In this document: positions 1 through 5,818 of the stretch, in pieces
Numbering within the stretch: position 1 is the stretch's first letter
Layout of the letters: every line of letters starts with the position of its first letter
DNA from: UBA11524 sp963642705
GTDB taxonomy: Bacteria > Bacillota > Clostridia > Christensenellales > Aristaeellaceae
Direction of reading: 5' to 3'
DNA: 14,374 nucleotides
Assembly: GCA_963642705.1 (NCBI GenBank)
Contig: CAVIHU010000044.1
Span: forward strand, 1 to 14,374
Position numbers and translations under genes: made by a program
The notes under the pieces: generated by a model
Database searches by the model: none
What the model saw: the letters and a program-made list of their open reading frames with translations, nothing else
Told to the model about the DNA's origin: nothing

Positions 1-7
1 TTCGCTC

Positions 8-47
8 AAAAACGGCCTTACCCCGCTTGAAATTCGAGGCAAGACCG
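8..47 (-). terminator. Intrinsic terminator downstream of rqcH
   Basis: Read on the minus strand, a 10-pair stem with a few G-U pairs is formed by CGGTCTTGCC (47-38) and GGTAAGGCCG (22-13). It is followed directly by a run of five T (12-8). It lies about 90 bases past the rqcH stop codon, so it would end the transcript that carries rqcH. The loop is about 15 nt, which is long for this class and slightly weakens the call. Confidence 0.6.
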
Positions 48-83
48 CTTAAAATAGTTTTGTTCTTCAACAGGTTTTTTCTT

Positions 84-106
84 TTCCCCGTCCGTCGGAC
101 GGGGAA
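84..106. repeat. Perfect 10-bp inverted repeat with 3-nt loop
   Basis: TTCCCCGTCC and GGACGGGGAA flank a 3-base loop, giving a very stable GC-rich hairpin 30 bases past the rqcH stop. On the minus strand it is followed by an A-rich tract rather than T, so it is not a classic terminator for rqcH. It may protect the 3' end or form a two-part terminator with the hairpin at 8-47. Confidence 0.6.
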
Positions 107-135
107 CGGTCCACAATCGAGGCAGCCCGTTTTAT

Positions 136-1878
136 TTATGCTTCAATCAGCTGAATTTTGCGCACATCGCTTTCGCTGACGGTCATGAACAGCGTGTGCT
201 GATTCGTATAGATGACCATGCCAGGCGCGGCGCCGCCCGGCTTCTTGACATATCTCCTGAACGTATAGTCAATCGGCACATTCGAGGAATGCTGTCCCTT
301 GGAGTACCATGCCGCGAGGATGACCGCCTCAAGCAGCGTCTGCCGCGGCACTTCGCCCTCCGCGCGGATGATGACGTGGCTGCCCGGCATATCCTTGGCA
401 TGGAGCCACGTTTCGTTTGCGCGTGCCTCGCCGGTGAGCCGGTCGTTCTGCGCGGCATTCTTGCCGACATAAATGTCGATGCCGTCTGATGAGCGGTAGT
501 GATACGGCTTTGACTTCGGAAGTGCCTTCTGCTGACGGCGGTTGATTCCTTTTCGGATGTAGCCTGTGCGCATCAGCTCCTGCCTGATTTCCTCCAGCTC
601 GCTTTCCGCAACGCACTTGCCGACATCAAGCAGCATGCCTTCGAGGTATTCCAGCTCCTGCAGCGTCTTTTTCTTCTGCTCCGCCGCCATCTGCCGCGTC
701 GTCCGCGCCTTCTGGTACTTCTTGAAATACCGCTGAGCATTCTGCACAGGCGTCAGCTGAATGTCGAGCGGAATCGTCATGTCCGCGTTGCTCTCATCGT
801 AGAAATTCGGCAGCACCGCCTCGGTCTGACCCTTGCGGAGCTGATAGAGGTTCGCGTTAATCAGCTCGCCCATCACGCGGTACTCCTCCATCCGCGCCGA
901 ATCTGCCAGCTCGTCCTCCTGCTGCGCGAGCTTCTTCTCGCACCGCTCAACCTGCCCCTTGAGGAGCTTGACCATCGAGGCGCTCTTCTGGCTGATTCTG
1001 TCCTGCCGATCACGCGTGCCAAAGTACGTTTCCAGCGCCTGCGACACCGTCGGCACCTTGCGCTGCAGCGACAAATCGCAGCTCAAATACGCAAACGCGC
1101 AGATATCCTTCGGTTCGCCCTGCTCATCGAGCAGCACGCGCGGATCCGCCATGTCCGGCAGGCGATGCAGCAGCTCCGTCAGGCGGTTCGCTGTGTCAGC
1201 CAGATCATCCGAACGGTCAGCGCCCGGCATCAGCACGCGGTACGCCAGCTCCCTCGCCGCATCGCCTGACATGCCCGACACGCACGCGGCAATCGCCCTG
1301 CTCAGCGGCACATCACCCTGTGCCTGCAGTTTCTCCAGTAATTTATCCGCCGTAACCACCTCCGGCGCAAGCTTATCCTGCGCAGGCGGCGGCAGATACG
1401 GCAAACCCGGCTGAATTTGGCGGACACGGCTCATATCGCCCGACACGTGCCGCGCGGCATCGAGGATGCGCCCGTTTTCATCCAGCAGCATCAGGTTGCT
1501 GTGGCGTCCCATGATTTCCAGCACAAGCCGCCGTCTGACATGGTCGCCCAGCTCGTTGACCGTGTCCATGTCGATATGCACGATGCGGTCGCCGTGAATC
1601 TGGCTGACATTCAGCACGCGCCCGCTCATCAGCTGCTTGCGCAGGAGCATGCAGAACATCGGCGGTTCCAGCGGATTCGGGAAGCTCTGATTTGTGAAAT
1701 GACACCGCGCATTGTTGGGCGATGCGCAGAGCAGCACGCGATGATTCACCGCCCCTGCACGTATGAGCAGGATGACCGTGTCCTTCTCCGGCTGTGTAAT
1801 CCGGTCGATGCGTCCGCCCGGCAGAACCGCATTCATCTCGCGGACGACAAAGCCGAGCGTCATTCCGTCCATGGGCAT
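136..1878 (-). CDS. rqcH: RqcH, NFACT-family ribosome-associated quality control protein (also called FbpA, fibronectin-binding family)
   Basis: The 580-aa product matches the bacterial NFACT/Rqc2 family. RqcH binds the 50S subunit carrying a stalled peptidyl-tRNA and recruits tRNA-Ala to add alanine tails that mark the chain for degradation. NFACT-N spans about residues 1-290. A charged coiled-coil region with a helical insert spans about 295-450. The C-terminal NFACT-R (DUF814) domain spans about 457-570 and contains NETWLHAKDMPGSHVI and PGMVIYTNQHTLF. D97-R98 fall exactly where the tRNA-binding Asp-Arg pair is placed in the B. subtilis protein. I chose the ATG at 1878 because GGAGG sits 7 nt upstream. 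The in-frame ATG at 1941 would make the protein begin by translating a terminator hairpin. The ATG at 1872 is a minor alternative. It is the last gene of the ylmE-divIVA cluster, separated from divIVA by a terminator. Older annotations call the family adhesins, which is misleading for this protein. Confidence 0.93.
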   Translation of the reverse strand: MPMDGMTLGFVVREMNAVLPGGRIDRITQPEKDTVILLIRAGAVNHRVLLCASPNNARCHFTNQSFPNPLEPPMFCMLLRKQLMSGRVLNVSQIHGDRIVHIDMDTVNELGDHVRRRLVLEIMGRHSNLMLLDENGRILDAARHVSGDMSRVRQIQPGLPYLPPPAQDKLAPEVVTADKLLEKLQAQGDVPLSRAIAACVSGMSGDAARELAYRVLMPGADRSDDLADTANRLTELLHRLPDMADPRVLLDEQGEPKDICAFAYLSCDLSLQRKVPTVSQALETYFGTRDRQDRISQKSASMVKLLKGQVERCEKKLAQQEDELADSARMEEYRVMGELINANLYQLRKGQTEAVLPNFYDESNADMTIPLDIQLTPVQNAQRYFKKYQKARTTRQMAAEQKKKTLQELEYLEGMLLDVGKCVAESELEEIRQELMRTGYIRKGINRRQQKALPKSKPYHYRSSDGIDIYVGKNAAQNDRLTGEARANETWLHAKDMPGSHVIIRAEGEVPRQTLLEAVILAAWYSKGQHSSNVPIDYTFRRYVKKPGGAAPGMVIYTNQHTLFMTVSESDVRKIQLIEA

Positions 1879-1892
1879 AAAGCCACCTCCAC

Positions 1893-1934
1893 AAAAACAG
1901 GCGGCAGAGCACGGATTTTCTCCGCTCCGCCGCC
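1893..1934 (-). terminator. Strong intrinsic terminator or attenuator between divIVA and rqcH
   Basis: On the minus strand an 11-bp stem, GGCGGCGGAGC (1934-1924) with GCTCTGCCGCC (1910-1900), has one G-U pair. The loop side can extend by a further GGA/TCC pairing. A TGTTTTTG tract (1899-1892) follows. The T tract ends only about 14 bases before the rqcH start, and the rqcH Shine-Dalgarno sequence (1890-1883) follows at once. No promoter fits between hairpin and gene, so rqcH expression must depend on read-through of this structure or on control of it. Confidence 0.8.
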
Positions 1935-1955
1935 CGTTCATGCCGTTTAATGATT

Positions 1956-1983
1956 AGAGCAATTTGCTCAGAGCAGTTTGCTC
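1956..1983. repeat. 14-bp imperfect tandem duplication across the divIVA stop codon
   Basis: Two adjacent copies, AGAGCAATTTGCTC and AGAGCAGTTTGCTC, differ by one base. Each is itself an inverted repeat (GAGCA...TGCTC). The divIVA stop codon (1970-1968) sits at the junction, so only the upstream copy encodes the last residues (LSKLL). It looks like a replication-slippage duplication. Confidence 0.7.
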
Positions 1984-2459
1984 AGCGCATTCAGCGCGTT
2001 CTGGGACTGCTCGTAGTATGCCTTGGCCGAAGCCTTCAATTCATCTACCTGCTTCGTCAGCGCATCCTTCTGTGCGAGCAGATCGCCCATTTGCTTCTGT
2101 GCCTCCGCTTCGGCATTGGCAAGAATCTGCGAAGCCTTCGTCTGCGCGTCCGCAATGGTCTGATCCTTCACGCGCTTTGCCATCTCGAGGATTTCGCGGA
2201 AGCTCTCATCCGCGCTGGATTCGCTCATCGGCTGCACAGCGGCTTTCTTCGCGGAAGAGAAAGCCGGCGAAGAAGCGGAAGCAGACGAAGCCTGCGCATC
2301 GGAAAGCTGCTTGCGAAGCGCGTTCATCTCCGCATCGCGGCGATCAAACTCATCGCAGATTTCGTCAAGGAAGTTGTCAACCTCCTTCTGATTGTAGCCC
2401 TTTGCAACGTTACCGAATTTTTTGTCCAGAATGGTGTCCACCGTAATTCTCTTCTCCAT
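1968..2459 (-). CDS. divIVA: DivIVA-domain protein (cell-pole and septum organiser)
   Basis: The 163-aa protein begins with the DivIVA/GpsB N-terminal signature: an ITVDTILDKKF membrane-binding segment, then GYNQKEVDNFLDEICDEF starting the coiled coil. A Ser/Ala-rich hinge lies at about residues 55-70. A long, heptad-rich and highly charged coiled coil runs to the C-terminus (repeated Ala, Gln, Lys, Asp and Glu). DivIVA proteins coat negatively curved membrane at poles and septa and recruit partners. The start is preceded by AAAGGAG at 9 nt. It lies 29 bp downstream of ylmH, the order known from B. subtilis, and this supports divIVA over its paralogue gpsB. A terminator follows the gene. The protein is about the same length as B. 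subtilis DivIVA. Confidence 0.9.
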   Translation of the reverse strand: MEKRITVDTILDKKFGNVAKGYNQKEVDNFLDEICDEFDRRDAEMNALRKQLSDAQASSASASSPAFSSAKKAAVQPMSESSADESFREILEMAKRVKDQTIADAQTKASQILANAEAEAQKQMGDLLAQKDALTKQVDELKASAKAYYEQSQNALNALSKLL

Positions 2460-2488
2460 CAGATACCGCTCCTTTCATGCTTGTCCGT

Positions 2489-3241
2489 CTATTTGTCCCG
2501 TTTAAAAACCTCAAGCTGTACGGCAATGCGATCCTTTCGCGTTTTACCGCCGATTTCAGTCAGCCGAATCCGCCCGAATCCGCGGACGGACAGCAGGTCT
2601 CCCTCCCTGAGCAGCGTATCCGTGCGCTCTTCCGGCACGTGATTAAGCTGCACAAGTCCCTGCTTGATGATGTCCGCCGCCTTCGTTCGCGAAACGGACA
2701 TGCCGGAGGATAACACGCAGTCAAGCCGCAGCGAGGCGATTGTATCCCGCATCGGAGTGCCCTGCGGCGGCGTGATGGTCGGCGGCTGTTCGAGCATTCG
2801 CACGTGAATCGGCGTGTGCCCAGCCTCGTGCCATTCCGTTGTCAGCATCTCGCCGACCTCCGGCATACTCAGCAGATACGCATGGTCTTCCGAAACAATC
2901 AGGTCGCCGAACAGGCTCCTGTCCATGCCGAGGCTCATCAGGCTGCCAAGCAGATCGCTATGGGCAAGGTGTGCAAATTTCACCGCCCATGTGATTTCCA
3001 GCCAGATCGCCGTAAAGACCGGCTCCTCCCTCATCGGGATGAAGCAGACCTGCACGCGCTCCGCATCCGCCCAGCCACCGTCAAAGGCAGCGGTGACGCC
3101 ATTCGCATGAGCCTCCTCAAGCGCCGTCTGACGCTGTGCACCGGTAATGAAGCGGCACGGCGCCGCCTGACCTCGCTTTGCGGCTCGCTGCGCGCCCTGA
3201 TGAAGCAACAACGCAATTTGCTCGCCGCCGTCCTGCCTCAT
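2489..3241 (-). CDS. ylmH: YlmH, S4-domain RNA-binding protein
   Basis: The 250-aa protein has the YlmH architecture. A mixed N-terminal domain includes LAHSDLLGSLMSLGMDRSLFGD at about residues 92-113, a conserved family block. A C-terminal S4 RNA-binding domain spans about 168-230 and contains RLDCVLSSGMSVSRTKAADI, then EGDLLSVRGFGR. In B. subtilis, YlmH has been reported to bind 50S-peptidyl-tRNA complexes and to support alanine tailing with RqcH, overlapping with RqcP. The start overlaps the ylmG stop as ATGA and has no clear Shine-Dalgarno sequence. Translation is therefore probably coupled to ylmG. rqcH lies two genes downstream. Confidence 0.92.
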   Translation of the reverse strand: MRQDGGEQIALLLHQGAQRAAKRGQAAPCRFITGAQRQTALEEAHANGVTAAFDGGWADAERVQVCFIPMREEPVFTAIWLEITWAVKFAHLAHSDLLGSLMSLGMDRSLFGDLIVSEDHAYLLSMPEVGEMLTTEWHEAGHTPIHVRMLEQPPTITPPQGTPMRDTIASLRLDCVLSSGMSVSRTKAADIIKQGLVQLNHVPEERTDTLLREGDLLSVRGFGRIRLTEIGGKTRKDRIAVQLEVFKRDK

Positions 3242-3489
3242 AGGATGATTTCGCGAACGAACCAGATGAGCAGCATCAGCACCATCGGCGAGAGGTCAAT
3301 CTGACGGAAGCTCTCCGGCAGATGCTTATTGAGCTGCGCGCGGATCGGCGAAAGCAGCGGCTCCGTCAGGCGATCAAGCAGGTTCGTCCACTTGTTCGGC
3401 GTGATGCCGAGCAGTCGGATGATGATGACAGCCGCCACAATCAGCATGTAAATGCGAAGCAGGAAATCAATGATATTCAGAATCATCAT
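3238..3489 (-). CDS. ylmG: YlmG, YggT-family small integral membrane protein
   Basis: The 83-aa protein has two hydrophobic helices, at about residues 3-27 (IIDFLLRIYMLIVAAVIIIRL) and 66-82 (LSPMVLMLLIWFVREII). The loop between them carries the YggT-type block TEPLLSPIRAQL. The family is linked by synteny to sepF and divIVA and has been tied to membrane and nucleoid organisation, but its biochemical role is unclear. The start has a strong AGGAGG 8 nt upstream. The gene sits 18 bp after sepF and overlaps ylmH by 4 bp. Length is normal for the family. Confidence 0.9.
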   Translation of the reverse strand: MMILNIIDFLLRIYMLIVAAVIIIRLLGITPNKWTNLLDRLTEPLLSPIRAQLNKHLPESFRQIDLSPMVLMLLIWFVREIIL

Positions 3490-3507
3490 AGCTCACTCCT
3501 CCTATGC

Positions 3508-4806
3508 TCAATGGGCGTTCTGCCGATAATCCGGCGAGTTATAACCGCTCTGGCGGTACTCGCCCTGAAAGCTGTTAAAGGATGACGTGTAATTGCGCAC
3601 TGTCTCCGGATAAGGCCACTTTTCCGCGATATCCCTTTCGCCCATGCGGCGCAGCCCATCAAAGGCGGACAGCTTCACATCGGCAGGGGTGATGATATAC
3701 AGCGTGTCCCTCGAAATGCGCGTCAGCGAGCACTGCGACACGATACACGCGCCGTAGAGGATATCGAGGCATCGGCGCGCTTCCATCCGGTCGGCAATGT
3801 CCTCGGCGTTCACCAGCAGAATCTCGTTGTTCTGCAGGAACTCAATCAGGCGGTAGCAGGAGGACACGCTTGTCACCTGCACGACGTTGAGAATCGCACG
3901 GTAAGCGCCGTCGCCGTCCACAAAATAGCCGGGAAAGTACTTCACGTTGCCCGTGACCGCTTCCGGCGCCTGCGATGCACCATGCATGGTATAACCGCCC
4001 TGCGCGGCGTTCATATTCTGCGTATAGCTATTATTCTGCCGATTCTGTGCAGTTCCTGCATACCCGGTTCCTGCATAGCCATTTCCTGCATATCCGATTC
4101 CTGTAAATCCGGTCACAGGTCGTCTTGTTCCCGTCTGACCGCTAACCGGCTGTCCGCCAATCGGCGAACCGTAAGCCGGCTGCTGTCCGTTCGCCGGCTG
4201 CCCGTAACCCGGCTGCCCGTAACCCTGCTGACCAGTCACCGGCTGACCAGTCACCGGCGGTTGTTGATTAAACGCCGGTTGCCATCCGGTATTATTCTGC
4301 GTATTCTGGAAACGGGTTCCTGTCCCGTAATTGCTGTTCTGATAGATGTTCGAGGTGAAATTGCCCTGCTGCCCATTCTGCGGCATCTGCTGATTCGGGA
4401 ACACCTGATTTGTCCCATACGGCACCTGATTCTGTGCCTGCTGCGGATTCTGCTGAACGGGCTGCTGTTTTTCCGTCTGCTGGGCGGCGTTCCTGCCGAG
4501 CATGCGGTCAACGATATTCGAACCAAACCAGCCCTTGCGCTGCGTCTGCTGGGTCTGCGTGTCCTGAACAGGCTGCTGCCTGCCCGTCGGTGCGATAGAC
4601 TCATAGCCGCCATTTCCGCCGAACATGTTTCCCGGCATGACGCCTGCGCCGAACGCCCCGGCAGCTGCTTCCTGCTGCGGCGCCCGCTGGATTTTAACAG
4701 GGCGAAGACCGCTGGTTCCGCCGTTGCTCCTGCGATTCCGGCTTCCCTGCTCGCTGCCCTGCATCATGCCCTGAAACTTTTCCCTGGCTTTATCGAAAAT
4801 CGCCAT
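3508..4806 (-). CDS. sepF: SepF-like Z-ring membrane anchor with a very long Q/G/N-rich linker
   Basis: The 432-aa protein is far longer than typical SepF (about 150 aa). Residues 1-15 (MAIFDKAREKFQGMM) look like the amphipathic membrane-binding helix. The SepF core lies at about 303-380: RAILNVVQVTSVSSCYRLIEF, then VNAEDIADRMEARRCLDILYGACI and RDTLYIITPADVKLS, with the conserved core glycine at 352. SepF links FtsZ to the membrane and forms rings in Bacillus. Between these, about 260 residues are low complexity, rich in Gln, Gly, Asn, Tyr and Pro, with 5-residue repeats of GYGQP, PVTGQ and GYAGT type. A short non-repeat island, GWFGSNIVDRMLG (92-104), could be a second binding motif. A C-terminal tail of about 50 residues follows the core. 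A GGAGGAG lies 12 nt before the start, a long spacing. The neighbours ylmE and ylmG support the call. Confidence 0.88.
   Translation of the reverse strand: MAIFDKAREKFQGMMQGSEQGSRNRRSNGGTSGLRPVKIQRAPQQEAAAGAFGAGVMPGNMFGGNGGYESIAPTGRQQPVQDTQTQQTQRKGWFGSNIVDRMLGRNAAQQTEKQQPVQQNPQQAQNQVPYGTNQVFPNQQMPQNGQQGNFTSNIYQNSNYGTGTRFQNTQNNTGWQPAFNQQPPVTGQPVTGQQGYGQPGYGQPANGQQPAYGSPIGGQPVSGQTGTRRPVTGFTGIGYAGNGYAGTGYAGTAQNRQNNSYTQNMNAAQGGYTMHGASQAPEAVTGNVKYFPGYFVDGDGAYRAILNVVQVTSVSSCYRLIEFLQNNEILLVNAEDIADRMEARRCLDILYGACIVSQCSLTRISRDTLYIITPADVKLSAFDGLRRMGERDIAEKWPYPETVRNYTSSFNSFQGEYRQSGYNSPDYRQNAH
4046..4257. repeat. 15-bp tandem repeat arrays inside sepF
   Basis: There are several adjoining 15-bp arrays. 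About four diverged units with a TTCCTG(C/T)A core cover 4046-4105 and encode GYAGT/N/I repeats. Two exact copies of CCGGCTGCCCGTAAC occupy 4194-4223 and encode GYGQP. Two exact copies of CTGACCAGTCACCGG occupy 4228-4257 and encode PVTGQ. All are multiples of 3, so copy-number changes would lengthen or shorten the SepF linker without a frameshift. Confidence 0.85.
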
Positions 4807-4836
4807 GATTTTTCTTTACTCCTCCGCCTGCGGGGC

Positions 4837-5544
4837 TTACTGCTCCGTCAGGTTATATTTCCGCGCACCCATGAGTGCGCTTCCAATGCGCACCATGGTC
4901 GAGCCATGACGCGCCGCCAATTCAAAATCCCCTGACATGCCCATGGAGAGCTCCTCCATGCGGATGCCCTGCACACCCTCATCCCGCGCCTGCTCAAACC
5001 GCGTGCGCATCTCAGCAAACAGCCGATCCAGCAGCGCACGATCCGGCGTATTAGGCATAACTGCCATCAGTCCGCGGACGGAAAGTCCCGGCATACCGGA
5101 TAATGTCCGCAGGAACGGCATCAGTTCCTCAGGCGGCAGACCGCCCTTTTGCTCCTCGCCGCAGGGGGACACCTGCACGAGGACAGGCATGACAACGCCG
5201 TGCTTCTGCGCCTGCCGGTCAATCTCCTGCGCAAGCGAAAGCCTGTCCACCGAGTGAATCAGACATACATGCTCTATTATATACTTTACTTTGTTCGATT
5301 GCAACCTTCCAATTAGATGAATCTGAAAATTCTTTTCCAGCGTAGGCAGTTTTTCAACGATTTCCTGCACGCGGTTTTCGCCGATATCGGTCACGCCGAG
5401 CGATTTCAGCGGCAGAATTTCCTCCGCCGGATGCGTTTTCGTCACCGCGATAAGCTTCGGGAGCGGATAGCCGCCCTCCGAGGCCGCCTTTCCGAGAAGC
5501 TGCATGACGCTGTCAAGGTTTTGCTTGAGAATTTCCGTTTGCAT
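4837..5544 (-). CDS. ylmE: YlmE, YggS-family pyridoxal-phosphate-binding protein
   Basis: The 235-aa protein is a PLP-binding TIM-barrel protein of the YggS/PROSC family, which buffers and delivers PLP and affects amino-acid homeostasis. It has no known catalytic reaction. Lys36 in LIAVTKTHP is the expected Schiff-base lysine. Other family blocks are IGENRVQE, IHLIGRLQSNK, IHSVDR and the C-terminal LSMGMSGDFELAARHGSTMVRIG that holds the phosphate. Length is normal. The ATG at 5544 fits the family N-terminus. A GGAG lies 11 nt upstream, further than ideal. It precedes sepF by 30 bp, the usual order in Firmicutes, and is separated from the upstream adaptor gene by an unusual 274-bp gap. Confidence 0.93.
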   Translation of the reverse strand: MQTEILKQNLDSVMQLLGKAASEGGYPLPKLIAVTKTHPAEEILPLKSLGVTDIGENRVQEIVEKLPTLEKNFQIHLIGRLQSNKVKYIIEHVCLIHSVDRLSLAQEIDRQAQKHGVVMPVLVQVSPCGEEQKGGLPPEELMPFLRTLSGMPGLSVRGLMAVMPNTPDRALLDRLFAEMRTRFEQARDEGVQGIRMEELSMGMSGDFELAARHGSTMVRIGSALMGARKYNLTEQ

Positions 5545-5818
5545 ATGCTATCTCGCTCCGTGCCGTTTTTAAGGCAATACCGCACAAATGAGGCGGTACG
5601 ATGAAAAGTGAATTCTGTGGCAGATGCGATTGCAGGAATCAAAGATTGAATGGATGCAAATCGAGATTGCCGCAGGAAGCAGGTTGGAAGCCAAAAAGGG
5701 GTTCCGATTCCGTCAAAGGCAGACCAGCAAAATAAAGCTTTTTCACCGCCGCAGATGGCGCAAAAGGCGCATCCAGCGGCGCCGCCGAATTGTGCGGCGC
5801 TGCCATACGTCCATTGCC
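5545..5818. other. 274-bp spacer with several inverted repeats, possible degenerate miniature element
   Basis: No credible gene is present. The left edge carries GGCAATACCGCACAAATG (5573-5590), with a 6-bp hairpin TACCGC/GCGGTA (5578-5598). The right edge, read on the other strand, carries GGCAAT (5818-5813) and CCGCACAA (5797-5790). The two ends therefore share two short blocks in inverted orientation at different spacing. A GC-rich hairpin (GCGCCGC/GCGGCGC) lies at about 5780-5801, and a smaller one (core GATG/CATC) at about 5754-5773. No convincing promoter for ylmE was found, although a lone TTGACG occurs on the minus strand. The spacer may be a remnant MITE-like element or a read-through processing region. 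Confidence 0.35.

Noticed and set aside
84..106. Perfect hairpin as the main rqcH terminator
   Set aside because: On the minus strand it is followed by A-rich sequence, not T. The hairpin at 8-47 has the T run and fits better.
1879..1941. N-terminal extension of RqcH from the ATG at 1941
   Set aside because: The extension is a translation of the terminator hairpin and the real ribosome site. Family alignment begins at MPMDGMTL.
5442..5642. 66-codon minus-strand frame overlapping the ylmE start
   Set aside because: Most of it is a second frame of ylmE, which has clear family motifs. The rest lies in the repeat-rich spacer.
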